Below are positions 7,936-16,652 of a stretch of DNA of 64,000 nt, in pieces (position 1 is the stretch's first letter; every line of letters begins with the position of its first letter). The stretch is taken from contig NC_021658.1 in NCBI RefSeq assembly GCF_000418325.1, positions 7,268,001 to 7,332,000 on the forward strand. Direction: 5' to 3'. The translations under genes were made by a program, and so were the position numbers. The notes beneath the pieces are model-generated. The model was given only the letters and a program-made list of their open reading frames with translations. It searched no databases and had not been told where the DNA came from. The stretch is from Sorangium cellulosum So0157-2 (GTDB taxonomy: Bacteria > Myxococcota_A > Polyangia > Polyangiales > Polyangiaceae).

Positions 7936-9210
7936 TCACGCGGGCGCGGCGCCGCGCGCGAGCGACGCGCCGGCGGCGTCGATGCGGCGCGCGCGCGCGA
8001 TCCGCGCGTAGAGCTCGGCGCTCGGCCGGGGGCTGCGCTCCTGGGTCGCGCGGTCGACCCCGACAAGCCCGAAGCGCGGGGCGTAGCCCTCGGCCCACTC
8101 GAAGCTGTCGAGCAGCGACCAGTGCATGTATCCGCGCACGTCGACGCCGCGCTCGATCGCGCGCGCGACCTCGGCGAGGTGGCGCACGAGGAAGCTCGGG
8201 CGCTGGTCGTCGTCGGCGTCGGCGATGCCGTTCTCGGTGATGTAGATGGGGACCCGGGCGCGGGGCCACCAGGCGTCGAGCACGTAGCCGAGCCCCTCCG
8301 GGTAGATCTCCCAGCCGAGGTCGCTGACCTCGGCCCCCTCGGGGACGAGGCGCCGGAAGAAGCCCGCGCGCGCGTGCGCCGGGGAGAAGCGGACAAGGTC
8401 GCGGCTGTAGTAGTTCACGCCGAAGAAGTCGTGCAGGCCGCTGTCGCAGACGGCGCGCGCGAACGCGTCGTTGAACAGCCGCTCGAAGAGCGCCGCCCAC
8501 ATGCGGTCGGCGAGGCGCCCGAACCGCTCCGGCTCGATGACGCGCAGGTGGTGCGCGACGCCGACCGAGATGGGGTGGCCGCGGCGGCCGGCGGCCTCGT
8601 GCATGGCGCGGTACATGGCGGTGTGGGCGCGAAAGAGGTTCTGGTGGGCGCGCACCGCCTCGACGGGCGAGCTCCGCGCGGGGGGCCAGACGCCGAGCAG
8701 GTGGGCCTGCAGGGCGAGCATGTTGGGCTCGTTGATGGTGACCCAGAGCTGGCAGAGGTCGCCGAGCGCCTCGACGGCGCGCTCGGCGAAGCGCGAGAGG
8801 AGCGCCGGCAGATCCTGCGAGAGCAGGCCGCCGCGCTGCGCGACCCAGCGCGGCAGGGTGAAGTGGTGGACGGTGACCATCGGGGTGATCCCGGCCTCGA
8901 GGTGCGCGCCGAGCACGTCGCGGTAGTGGTCCCACGTGGCCGGATCGAACTCGCCCGGCTCGCGCTCGACGCGGGCCCACTCGATGGAGAGCCGGTGGGC
9001 GCCCATGCAGAGCCGCGCCTGGAGCGCGACGTCCTCGCGGAAGCGGTGCAGCTGGTCGCACGCGTCGTCCGGCGTATCGCCGCCGCGGACGCGCCCCGGC
9101 TCGCGCGCGAACGCGGCCCAGTCGCTCTGCGCGCAGTGCCCCTCGACCTGAGTGGCAGAGGCGGCAGTGCCGAACAGGAAGGCGTCCGGGAAGCACAGGT
9201 CCTCACCCAT
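7936..9210 (-). CDS. Glycoside hydrolase family 1 (beta-glucosidase-like)
   Basis: The 424-residue protein has the two GH1 catalytic glutamates: acid/base Glu161 in TINEPN and nucleophile Glu326 in YITENG. The N-terminal FPDAFLFGTAASATQVEG signature and the C-terminal HWSLLDSFEWAEGYAPRFGLVGVD block are also present. The start at 9210 (MGEDLCFP) matches the usual GH1 N-terminus. There is no signal peptide, so it should act in the cytoplasm on imported or internal beta-glycosides. It is upstream of, and probably co-transcribed with, the B12 radical SAM gene. A link between the two, such as deglycosylation of a modified metabolite, is only an inference. Confidence 0.92.
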   Translation of the reverse strand: MGEDLCFPDAFLFGTAASATQVEGHCAQSDWAAFAREPGRVRGGDTPDDACDQLHRFREDVALQARLCMGAHRLSIEWARVEREPGEFDPATWDHYRDVLGAHLEAGITPMVTVHHFTLPRWVAQRGGLLSQDLPALLSRFAERAVEALGDLCQLWVTINEPNMLALQAHLLGVWPPARSSPVEAVRAHQNLFRAHTAMYRAMHEAAGRRGHPISVGVAHHLRVIEPERFGRLADRMWAALFERLFNDAFARAVCDSGLHDFFGVNYYSRDLVRFSPAHARAGFFRRLVPEGAEVSDLGWEIYPEGLGYVLDAWWPRARVPIYITENGIADADDDQRPSFLVRHLAEVARAIERGVDVRGYMHWSLLDSFEWAEGYAPRFGLVGVDRATQERSPRPSAELYARIARARRIDAAGASLARGAAPA

Positions 9211-9445
9211 GGCCGCGCATCCTACGCGAACTCGCGCCGGGCGGCTGCCTTCCGCGCGAGGAGCGCCGCCCCCGAGGCGCGCTGCGCTGCGGCGTGACCG
9301 GCGTGACGGGCGCGCCGCGTACGGCGGCACGCAGCGGGGCGGCGCGCCGGTGGAGGGCGGGGCGCGCGCCGGTGGAGGCGGGGCGCGCGCCGGGCGGCGG
9401 GGCGGCGATTGCCCGATCGACCGGGCGCCGGTACGCTACCGACCG

Positions 9446-10171
9446 GTGCGCGCGGTGCGATGCGGAGGTGCGGCGGGCGCAGGACGGGGAGCGCGCGCCC
9501 TCGCATTCGCCGTCGCCGCGGCGCTGCTGCACGGGGCCGCGCCGGCCCGGGCGGACGGGGTCGGCTGGGCCACGGCGCAAGCCGCCGAGCTGACGCGGCA
9601 GGCCGAGGTCCGCGCCGCGGCCGGCGAGGCCGACGTGGCGCTGTCGCGGTACCTCGAGGCGGTCCGCTTCGACGCCACCTACGGTCCGGCGTACCTCGGT
9701 CTGGGCGCGCTGTACGAGCGGGCGGGCGATCCGAGCGAGGCGGAGCGCACCTACACGGTGGCGCTGGACCACGTGCGCGGCTTCGTCGAGGGCTACCGCG
9801 CCCGGGCGGCGCTCCGGGCGCGCGAGGGGCGGCGCGACGAGGCGATCGCCGACCTCGAGGCGGCGGTGGCGCTCCGGGGCGACGACGCCGGCCTGCTCCA
9901 GGAGCTCGCGGCCGCGTACGTGGCCGCGGGGGCGCTGCCGGCGGCGCTCGGCGTGGCGCGGCGGCTCTCGGCCCTGGCCGCGCAGGCGGGCGATCCCGCC
10001 CGGGAGGCCGCGGCGCGGACGCAGGCGCGCGCCCTGTCCGTGCTCGTCGGCGAGGCCGATCCCGTGCGGGCGGGCGGCGCCGACCGCGGCCCGGTGCGGC
10101 GCGCGCTGGCGCTGTATGCCGCGGCGCCGGCGCGGGGGCGGGCGGCGGATCCGCGGCGCCAGGGGCGGTGA
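9446..10171 (+). CDS. Exported TPR-repeat protein
   Basis: The protein has a hydrophobic signal-like segment (ALAFAVAAALLHGAAPARA) followed by tandem tetratricopeptide repeats, for example YGPAYLGLGALYERAGDPSEAERTYTVAL and EGYRARAALRAREGRRDEAIADLEAAV. TPR proteins act as protein-interaction scaffolds. The frame is open far upstream; a GTG at 9446 is chosen because it leaves a normal-length signal peptide. The length is ~241 residues. It is divergent from the GH1 gene. The C-terminus ends just before a 42-bp tandem repeat that in another frame would extend the protein, so a C-terminal frameshift is possible. Confidence 0.65.
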   Translation: MRAVRCGGAAGAGRGARALAFAVAAALLHGAAPARADGVGWATAQAAELTRQAEVRAAAGEADVALSRYLEAVRFDATYGPAYLGLGALYERAGDPSEAERTYTVALDHVRGFVEGYRARAALRAREGRRDEAIADLEAAVALRGDDAGLLQELAAAYVAAGALPAALGVARRLSALAAQAGDPAREAAARTQARALSVLVGEADPVRAGGADRGPVRRALALYAAAPARGRAADPRRQGR

Positions 10172-10268
10172 TCGGAGCCGCCCCCGATACCGCAGCATCG
10201 CCCGCGTCGGACAGGGGAGCGGCCCTCGATACCGCAGCATCGTCCGCGTCGGACAGGGGAGCAGCCAT
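10171..10268. repeat. 42-bp tandem repeat, about 2.3 copies
   Basis: The segment gataccgcagcatcg-ccgcgtcggacaggggagc occurs at 10186 and again at 10228, with a period of 42 bp and few mismatches. The period is a multiple of three and both strands remain open, encoding APLSDADDAAVS-type units on the minus strand. It lies between the TPR gene and the NmrA-like gene. Confidence 0.8.
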
Positions 10269-10328
10269 TGACGGTGAGAGCTCCTGTGGCTAGCGATCGG
10301 TCGACGCCAGCCGAGGAGGAGCCCTGTC

Positions 10329-11078
10329 ATGCTCTTGATCACCGGAGAGGATCCCGCCCTCACGGAGCAGATCTGTGATGGGCTGTCGCAGCGAGGCATC
10401 GCGCACGGCCGGGTGGACGCGGCCCACGCGACCGCGGAGCGCGGCAACCTGTTCCAGGCCGCGCTCGACGCGCGCGCGACCGCGATCGCGGTCATCGAGC
10501 CGGTCCCGTGGCGCGGCGCGACGCCGCCCTCGCCCTCGCCTTCCGCCGGGCTCCTCGCGGCCGCGCTCTCGGCGACGCGCGCCCCCGGGGTGACATCGCT
10601 GCTCGTCGTGACGTCGCGGCCGGACGGCGACGAGGGGATTCGCCGGATCCGGCGGGACGGCGCCCCGTACATCGTGCTCAGGCCTGCGCCGCTCTTCCGC
10701 GTGCTGCCGCCGGGCGCGGCGCGGGCGCTCGGGGACCGGCGCGTGCTGATCCCGCCGGAGGTGGCGGAGGCCTTCGAGGACGCGATCCCGGTCGAGGCGC
10801 TCCTCGCGGCGATCGCGAAGGCGGTGTCGGGCGAGACGCCCCAGGGCAAGATCGTCGACGTCGCCGCCTCGCCGGAGACGTCGGTGCTCGAGGTGCTGGC
10901 CCGGGCCGGCGCGCGGCCCGAGCTCGCCCGGGGGCTCCGCTCCCGGATCGGGCGGTGGTTCGGGCAGGCGATCGCGCGGGTCGACGGGGCGGACCTGCGG
11001 ATCGACGGCGTGGCGGCCGGCGCGGACGAGGCGCCACAGCGCACGCCGGCGGAGGCGATGGCGGCGGCCGGGCCGTAG
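10329..11078 (+). CDS. NmrA/short-chain dehydrogenase-like hypothetical protein
   Basis: The 249-residue protein opens with a beta-strand (MLLITGED) as in Rossmann folds. In the middle it has TSLLVVTSRPDGDEGIRRIRRDGAPYIVLRPAPLF, which resembles the NmrA-like pattern of a strand, a helix and the Y-x-V-L-R-P motif of atypical NAD(P)-binding proteins. The classical GxxGxxG loop is not visible: the N-terminus reads ITGEDPALTEQI, so cofactor binding may be lost. The C-terminal ~60 residues are helical and Ala-rich. The start has GGAGGAG at 10316, correctly spaced. Its function cannot be assigned. Confidence 0.6.
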   Translation: MLLITGEDPALTEQICDGLSQRGIAHGRVDAAHATAERGNLFQAALDARATAIAVIEPVPWRGATPPSPSPSAGLLAAALSATRAPGVTSLLVVTSRPDGDEGIRRIRRDGAPYIVLRPAPLFRVLPPGAARALGDRRVLIPPEVAEAFEDAIPVEALLAAIAKAVSGETPQGKIVDVAASPETSVLEVLARAGARPELARGLRSRIGRWFGQAIARVDGADLRIDGVAAGADEAPQRTPAEAMAAAGP

Positions 11079-11180
11079 GCGTAAGCGCAGCAGGGCGGGT
11101 GCGGCGCGGCGGCGAGGGGGTCGGGGGCCGTGGCGCTGGCTTGACCTCGCGCTGTGCGGAGAGCATGCGGCTGGGACTCC

Positions 11181-12440
11181 ATGTCGCTCCGCATCGCGCT
11201 CGGCATCGACGATTTCCGAAAGCTCCGCGAGTCCGGGCTGGAGTACGTCGACAAGACCCGCCTCATCCGCGAGCTGATCGACGCGGAGGACTCCCAGGTC
11301 GCGCTCCTCCCCCGCCCCCGGCGGTTCGGCAAGACGCTGAACCTGTCGATGCTGCGCTGGTTCTTCGAGAAGCGCCAGGAGGACCTTTCGCGCCTCTTCG
11401 AGGACCTCTCGATCTGGCAGGCCGGAGAGCGCTATCGCGCGCACTTCCAGCGGTATCCCGTCATCTACCTGACGCTGAAGGCAGTGCAGCAGGAGACGTT
11501 CGAGCGCTGCTTCGCGGCCCTCCGGGAAAAGATCGTCGCGCTCTACGACCAGCACCGCTACGCTGCTCGACAGCGGCCAGCTCGGGGACGTGGAGCAGCG
11601 CCGCTACCGGGAAGTGCTGGACGGCACGGCGTCCGAGGCCGTGTACGGCCGCGCGCTTCTGGACCTGTCCAGCCATCTCCACCGCCTCCACGGCGAGCGC
11701 GTCGTGATGCTCATCGATGAGTACGACGAGCCCATCCACGCCGGTTATCTCCATGGCTACGCGCCGCGCATCCTCGACTTCGTGCGCACGTTCCTCACCG
11801 AGGGGCTGAAGGGCAACCCGCACCTCCACCGGGCCGTCCTCACCGGCATCCTCCGGGTGGCGCGCGAGAGCATCTTCTCGGGGCTCAACAACGTGGTGGT
11901 CTATTCGCTGCTCCGCTCGAACTTCGGCACCTGCTTCGGGTTCACCGAGCCCGAGGTGGAGGCACTGCTGGACAAGGCTGGCCGGCGCAGCCTGCTGGAG
12001 GTGATCCGCGCCTGGTACAACGGGTACGATTTCGGCGGCGCGGTCATCTACAACCCCTGGTCGAATTTCAGCTTCCTGGAGGGGAGAGACGCGGATCCGC
12101 TCCCGTTCTGGCTCGGCACGAGCTCCACGGCTTCGTCGCCGGCCTGCTGGCGGCGCTCGAGCCGGGCCATCACGTACGCTCGAACCGAGAGTCCGGACAG
12201 GGGCGCCCCGACGTGATGATCCGGCCGGCGCAGCCCGGCCGGCCCGGCGTCGTGCTCGAGCTCAAGGTCGCCCGCGCGCCGCGCGCGAGCCTCGATCGGG
12301 CGCTCGACGAGGCGCTGGCGCAGATCCGGACGCGAGGCTACGCCGCCGAGCTGCGCGCGAGCGGGGCTGTGCCGGTCCATGCGCTGGCCGTCGCGTTCGA
12401 TGGGAAGGTCGTCCGGGTGCGCGCGGGCGAGCCGGGTTAG
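11181..12440 (+). pseudogene. Broken AAA-ATPase-like/PD-(D/E)XK (DUF1703-type) gene
   Basis: Three segments of one family member lie in order. The first (from 11181, MSLRIALGIDDF) has the N-terminal AAA-ATPase-like domain with VALLPRPRRFGKTLNLSML. A single extra base near 11562 shifts the frame, and the second segment carries VVMLIDEYDEPIHAGYLHG (Walker B/sensor region) through YNPWSNFSFL. Near 12116 a large deletion removes what I estimate as about 200 codons and joins to ELHGFVAGLLAALEPGHH and the C-terminal nuclease core RESGQGRPDVMIRP...VVLELKVA. The final frame is the original one, so the two lesions compensate. Intact relatives are abundant in Sorangium-type genomes. This copy should be non-functional. 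Confidence 0.85.
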
Positions 12441-12533
12441 ATTCGTACACTCAGGGCTGGTTCCACCCGCCTGGGCGTGGTGCGTCCGCCGCTCCAGCAC
12501 GACATCGAGTCGGCGATCTGATAAGCATGACGA

Positions 12534-13842
12534 ATGAACCTGCGTCGCGCGATCCCATACGTCTGTCCGTTGGCCCTGCTCGCCGCGTGCACGGATGAAC
12601 ATCGCTCTGACGTGGGCGCCGGCGGAGGCGCCGGGACCTCCGACAGCACCGGGAGCACGACGGCAGCGACCGGGACCAGCGCAGGAACCGGCGGCAGCGG
12701 CGGCAGCGGCGGCAGCGGCGGCAGCGGCGGCAGCGGCGGCAGCGGCGGCAGGCGGGGGGGGCAGCGGCGGCAGCGGCGGCAGCGGCGGCAGCGGCGGCAG
12801 CGGCAACGAGCCGTCCTCGGAACCCGAGGAGGTCCCGGTGCTGGAGAACGTCGTGTTCTACGACGGCTACGCCGCGACGGTCGACGAACCGCTCCCGGAC
12901 GGCGTGATCCGCCACGACAACTCGCTGGTCGCGACCCGGTTGACCGACGAGCTGCTCGCCAAGGTCCAGACCACCCTGAAGGTCCGCGTGGTCGTGGGAG
13001 CGCTGTGCGACAACTACGATCGACTCGGCTCGGTCAACCTGGCGCTGGTCCCCAAGGGCGCCCAGACCTACGTGGCCGGCGAGGTCGACCGGATCGAGAT
13101 CGCACGGTTCGTCACGCCCTTCATGGACATGAACAAGGAGCCGACGACGGTCCCCTACGAATGGGAGGCCAGCAACCTCGTGCCGATCCTGAAAGACCCC
13201 GACCTCCTGGCCGAACACGACTTCTGGTTCGAATTGAGCATCTTCGGCGTGCCCTACGCCGCGAACGACGAGGTCGCCGGCTGCGCCGGTCGCGATGACA
13301 CGCAGCTCGGATCGCTGCTGCTGTATACCGACAGCACGAGGGAGGCCCAGGACTTCAGCGTCCTGTTACCGCTGGCCATCGGCGAAGAATTCAACAATTA
13401 CGCCATGGGCGCCAGCGACAAGGTCGGCACGACCCGCAAGACCGTCAGCTTCGAATTGCCGGCAGATACACAGAATGCGCAGCTCGTGTTGATCACGTCG
13501 AATCATGGCGCGAACCAGGGCGGTGAGGAGTATATTCGCCGCGAGCATTACGTGTACGTCGACGGCGAGCTGGCCTTGCAGTACAAGCCCGGGCGCATGT
13601 CGTGCGAGCCGTTTCGCAAGTACAACACCCAGAGCAACGGCATCTACGGGCGGTCCCCGCGGTCGGACCAAGAGTGGCAGTCGTTCAGCAATTGGTGCCC
13701 TGGCGACGTGATCGACACCCGGATCGTCCCGTGGGGGGCCGCGAGCGCCGGAATGCACGAATTCGTGATCGACGTCCCCGACGCGACCTTCGCCGACGGG
13801 CAGGGCAATTTCCCGTTCTCGCTCTACGTGCAGGCGCGGTGA
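12534..13842 (+). CDS. PNGase F-like lipoprotein, frame interrupted at a G8 tract
   Basis: The 5' frame starts at 12534 with a lipoprotein signal (MNLRRAIPYVCPLALLAAC). It runs into a Gly/Ser linker encoded by GGCGGCAGC repeats. At a run of eight G (12754-12761) the frame must change to continue into the ~340-residue enzyme-like domain, which ends at 13842. That domain has VITSNHGANQGGEEYIRREH-type and VYVDGELALQYKPG segments, plus a SNWCPGDVIDTR block. These are characteristic of peptide-N-glycosidase F-type proteins, which release N-glycans from glycoproteins. Loss of one G (or gain of two) would fuse signal and domain into one secreted lipoprotein. In the present state only a truncated lipoprotein is made, unless slippage occurs. 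A sequencing error in the homopolymer is the main alternative. Confidence 0.75.
12690..12804 (+). repeat. 9-bp GGCGGCAGC minisatellite with embedded G8 run
   Basis: About a dozen copies of ggcggcagc encode a Gly-Gly-Ser linker. The array is interrupted once, at 12748-12762, by aggcgggggggg, which brings an 8-G homopolymer and a net +1 change relative to the 9-bp period. Both the minisatellite and the homopolymer are slippage-prone. Confidence 0.9.
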
Positions 13843-13976
13843 ACGCGTCCTTTGACGTCCTCGACGGCTTGCCCGGCGCTCGCGGCCACAGTCGAGCGGG
13901 CGTCGGCGCTCGCCGGCGCCCTCGTCCCAGCTCCGCGATGTGATGCCCGCGCTGGCGGACCGGCGCCCGTGGGCCG

Positions 13977-14471
13977 CTACTTCCTCGTCAGGTGCTGGCG
14001 GGCGCGGTCCATGACCGGCTGCCCGCCGGCGACGCCCCGCGCGTCGCGGTTCTGCCACTCCACGATCCAGCCAGGGTATTCAGGCGGGAGCGCGCTCGCC
14101 GCGTCGAGCTGCTGGATGTGCTCGGGCGAGAGCGTGACGTCCGCGGCAGCGAGGCTGTCGTCGAGCTGCTCCCGCGGCTTCGCGCCGATGATGACGCTGG
14201 TGACGAAGGGGCGCACGACGACCTGCTCGCGCGGGCGGCCGAGCGCCTTGAGCGCCGCGCCGACGATCCGCTCCGACTCGCCCTCGGAGTAGACGTCCGC
14301 CGTATCGATGAAGTTGACGCCGCGGTCGAGCGACGTGCCCACGAGGGCCTCGGCCTCGCTGGTGCCGAGCGCGCCGATCACTTCGTAGAAGCCCTTTCCG
14401 CCGAACGTCATGGCGCCGAGGCAGAGCTCGGACACATAGAGGCCCGTCTTCCCGAGGAGGTTGTATCGCAT
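13977..14471 (-). pseudogene. Aldo/keto reductase with in-frame internal deletion
   Basis: The 164-residue frame has a normal AKR N-terminus (MRYNLLGKTGLYVSELCLGAM, DTADVYSEGESERIVG). It then jumps from REQVVV straight to RPFVTSVIIGAKPREQLDDSL, the C-terminal NADPH-binding helix region. The catalytic Lys/His barrel section, about 160-170 residues of a ~330-residue enzyme, is gone while the frame is kept. A GGGAGA ribosome site precedes the start, so a short protein may still be made, but it cannot form the (beta/alpha)8 barrel. It is transcribed divergently from the dehydrogenase-like gene at 14864. Confidence 0.85.
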
Positions 14472-14647
14472 GGTGCATTCTCCCTTGTGTGTGCCGGAGG
14501 CATAAATCTTCGAGCGCTCTCGAAGTCAAGGGCTGGCCGGCAAAGCAGGGCGAAGCCGGCGGCGCCGTTGACCACGGGCGCCGTCGAGCTTTGACCCTGA
14601 CGGGTCGGCCACGGCGCGCGCACGAACCCGACCCGTCAGCGCCAGCC

Positions 14648-14701
14648 GACGAGCCCGCTCCAAGCGACGAGTCCGCATCAGCTGACGAGCCCGCATCAGC
14701 C
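14648..14701. repeat. 18-bp direct repeat, three copies
   Basis: Units beginning gacgag at 14648, 14666 and 14684 repeat with an 18-bp period (consensus gacgagcccgcatcagc). They lie in the non-coding region between the divergent AKR remnant and the dehydrogenase-like gene, upstream of the promoter at 14753. Confidence 0.7.
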
Positions 14702-14752
14702 GGCGCGAAGACCAGGCAACACAACGCCTGACCCGGAACTTCGCCATCCGTC

Positions 14753-14808
14753 TTGACGCTGCCACGAGGGGGCGCATATTACGAAAAGAAACTTACCAAA
14801 GGTAGGTT
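14753..14808 (+). promoter_or_regulatory. Promoter with palindromic operator for the 14864 gene
   Basis: A -35-like TTGACG (14753-14758) and a -10-like CATATT (14775-14780) are 16 bp apart. Immediately downstream, aacttacc-aaa-ggtaggtt (14790-14808) is an inverted repeat with one mismatch between the arms, placed where a repressor would block the start site. The local drop in GC content supports a regulatory role. The binding protein is not encoded next to it; HxlR-, TetR- or MarR-type regulators would all fit such a site. Confidence 0.55.
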
Positions 14809-14863
14809 AACCCCAGGCACGCTTCGGGCGCGCCCGCGCGCTCGGCGGGAGGAGTCCGTTCAG

Positions 14864-15883
14864 ATGGCCACGCGAACGATGTCACCCGTTCTCTTGCTCG
14901 GCGGCTCCGGCCAGGTCGGCGCGCGCGCAGCAAAGGCGCTCCGGCGCCTGCATCCGGACCTCCCGATCGCCATCGCCGGACGCGACGCGCGCAGGGCGTC
15001 CGAGGTCGCCGCGGAGGTCGGCGGCCCGACGACGGCGACGGCCGCCGACGTCGGGCGCGACGACCTCGGCCTCGAGCGTGGCGCGTCGTTCAGCGCCGTG
15101 GTCGCGCTCGTCAAGGACGAGGCGTCGAACGCGGTGAAGCGCGCGCAGGCGGACGGCGTGCCCCACGTCGCCTTCTCGGACGCCGTCGGGGAGATCGGCC
15201 CCGTGGTCGCCCATGCCCTCGCGCGACCGACGCGCGCTCCCATCCTCATGCTGGGCCACGCCTTCGGCGGCGCGGCGACGCTGGCGGCGCTGCACCTCGC
15301 GCAGGAGCTCCAGCGCGTCGACGCGATCGCGATCGGCTGCGTGGTCGACGCGGACGATCGCGGCGGCCCCGCATTGCAGGCCGCTTTCGAGCAAGAGGCG
15401 CAGAGCGGGCAGGCTCCGCTCGCGCTCCAGGGGGGGAAATGGACCTGGTTGCTCGGCGACGCGGCGACTCGGCGCTTCGTGGACGGCGAGGGCGTGGAGC
15501 GCGTCGGACGGGCCATGCCGCTCCCCGACGTGGTGAGCCTCGGGGCGGCGACCGACGCGCGAGAGATCCGCGTCGACATCGCGACGCGCGACGCCGCGAC
15601 GGGCGGCGCGGGTCACGTGACGGAGCTCATCATCGAGGTGTCGGGGCGGCGTCACGACGGCGCGGGCGCGCGGCTGCGCTACGACATCGTCGACACGGAC
15701 GGCCTCGCGCGCCTCAGCGCGTACGGCGCCGTGATCGCGACGGAGCGCTTGCTGGGGCTCGCGGGCGGTCCCCCCGTCGGCCCGGGGCTCTACCTCCCGG
15801 AGAGCGTGCTCGACCCAGCGCGCGTCGTCGCGCGGCTCGAGGAGCTCGGCGCGCGCGTCCGCCGCACAGGCCAGCGCCTCTGA
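14864..15883 (+). CDS. Saccharopine dehydrogenase-like NAD(P)-binding protein
   Basis: The ~339-residue protein has an N-terminal Rossmann motif (VLLLGGSGQVGARAAKALRRL), then PIAIAGRDARRASEVAAEVG as in the saccharopine dehydrogenase NADP-binding family. The C-terminal part is alpha/beta and lacks recognisable lysine-pathway catalytic residues. The start is the ATG at 14864, with GGGAGGAG eight bases upstream; the frame is open further upstream, but that part is compositionally intergenic. It is likely a reductase or epimerase-like enzyme of unknown substrate. The gene is controlled by the promoter/operator at 14753-14808. Confidence 0.78.
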   Translation: MATRTMSPVLLLGGSGQVGARAAKALRRLHPDLPIAIAGRDARRASEVAAEVGGPTTATAADVGRDDLGLERGASFSAVVALVKDEASNAVKRAQADGVPHVAFSDAVGEIGPVVAHALARPTRAPILMLGHAFGGAATLAALHLAQELQRVDAIAIGCVVDADDRGGPALQAAFEQEAQSGQAPLALQGGKWTWLLGDAATRRFVDGEGVERVGRAMPLPDVVSLGAATDAREIRVDIATRDAATGGAGHVTELIIEVSGRRHDGAGARLRYDIVDTDGLARLSAYGAVIATERLLGLAGGPPVGPGLYLPESVLDPARVVARLEELGARVRRTGQRL

Positions 15884-15956
15884 CGCGCGGCGGGCGGGCC
15901 TCGGTCGACGCTGACGGCGGTCATGGCGGTCCAGTTGGTGAAGGGCTGAAGCGGAT

Positions 15957-16652
15957 CTACGCCGTCTTCGCCGGCTTCGGGTTCAGCTGGAGGAAGCGGC
16001 GCTGGTAGGCGTACGAGCGAAAGAGGATCTGCAGCGGCGGATCGTTGCCGCGCTTGATCTCGAGCTTCGCGCCGTCGTCGTGCTCGGCGCAGTGCGGGAT
16101 GCGCAGCGTGTAGGTCGTGCCGCCGCCGGTGCGCACCGCGATACCCCCGAGCGCGAGCCCGGCCGCGGCGACGGCCACGTTGGTCCCGGTCTGGCCGTCG
16201 TCCGCCTTCGCCTCGATGCCGCGAGCCGCCGGCCTCGCGCACACGCAGCAGCCTTCCGGCCAGCGGATCGCCTCGCTCGTCACCGGCACCGGAAAGCCCG
16301 GCTTCGGGTGGACGTAGTCGTCGGCAAGCACGGTGAGGACGCGCTTGTCGACGAGGTACGCGGCCTGGCACTTGTCGCAGAACGCCGGGTCCTCGGTGTG
16401 GTTGAGCTCGATCTCCGCGAGCTTCGCCTGGCAGCGCGGGCATGTCGCGGTGCCGGCCAGATCCCTGGCGACGAGGAGCGACCCGAACGCGAACACCGCG
16501 AACCCGAGGCCGCCGACGAGACAGAGCAACCACAAGAGACCGGAGCGGTCGATCATCGCGCGGAAACAGAGGAACGAGAGGCCGGCGAGCACCGCCGTGA
16601 TGACGGCGTACTTGAGGGTGGCGCCGGCGTTGCGGGTCACGGTGGACGTCAT
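15957..16652 (-). CDS. Membrane protein with zinc-ribbon Cys pairs
   Basis: The 231-residue protein has two N-terminal membrane segments (about residues 14-33 and 38-62), then a soluble region with paired cysteines. These are C71-x2-C74 (CPRC), C92-x2-C95 (CDKC) and a CCVC cluster at 135-138, followed by HCAEHDD near 190. The spacing suggests one zinc ribbon and a second metal or redox site facing the cytoplasm. The start is placed at MTSTVTRN because the upstream frame is low-quality. No family name is recognised with certainty. It is convergent with the dehydrogenase-like gene. Confidence 0.7.
   Translation of the reverse strand: MTSTVTRNAGATLKYAVITAVLAGLSFLCFRAMIDRSGLLWLLCLVGGLGFAVFAFGSLLVARDLAGTATCPRCQAKLAEIELNHTEDPAFCDKCQAAYLVDKRVLTVLADDYVHPKPGFPVPVTSEAIRWPEGCCVCARPAARGIEAKADDGQTGTNVAVAAAGLALGGIAVRTGGGTTYTLRIPHCAEHDDGAKLEIKRGNDPPLQILFRSYAYQRRFLQLNPKPAKTA

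Noticed and set aside
12690-12804. CRISPR-like array
   Set aside because: The repeats are 9 bp, contiguous and coding, with no spacers or cas genes.
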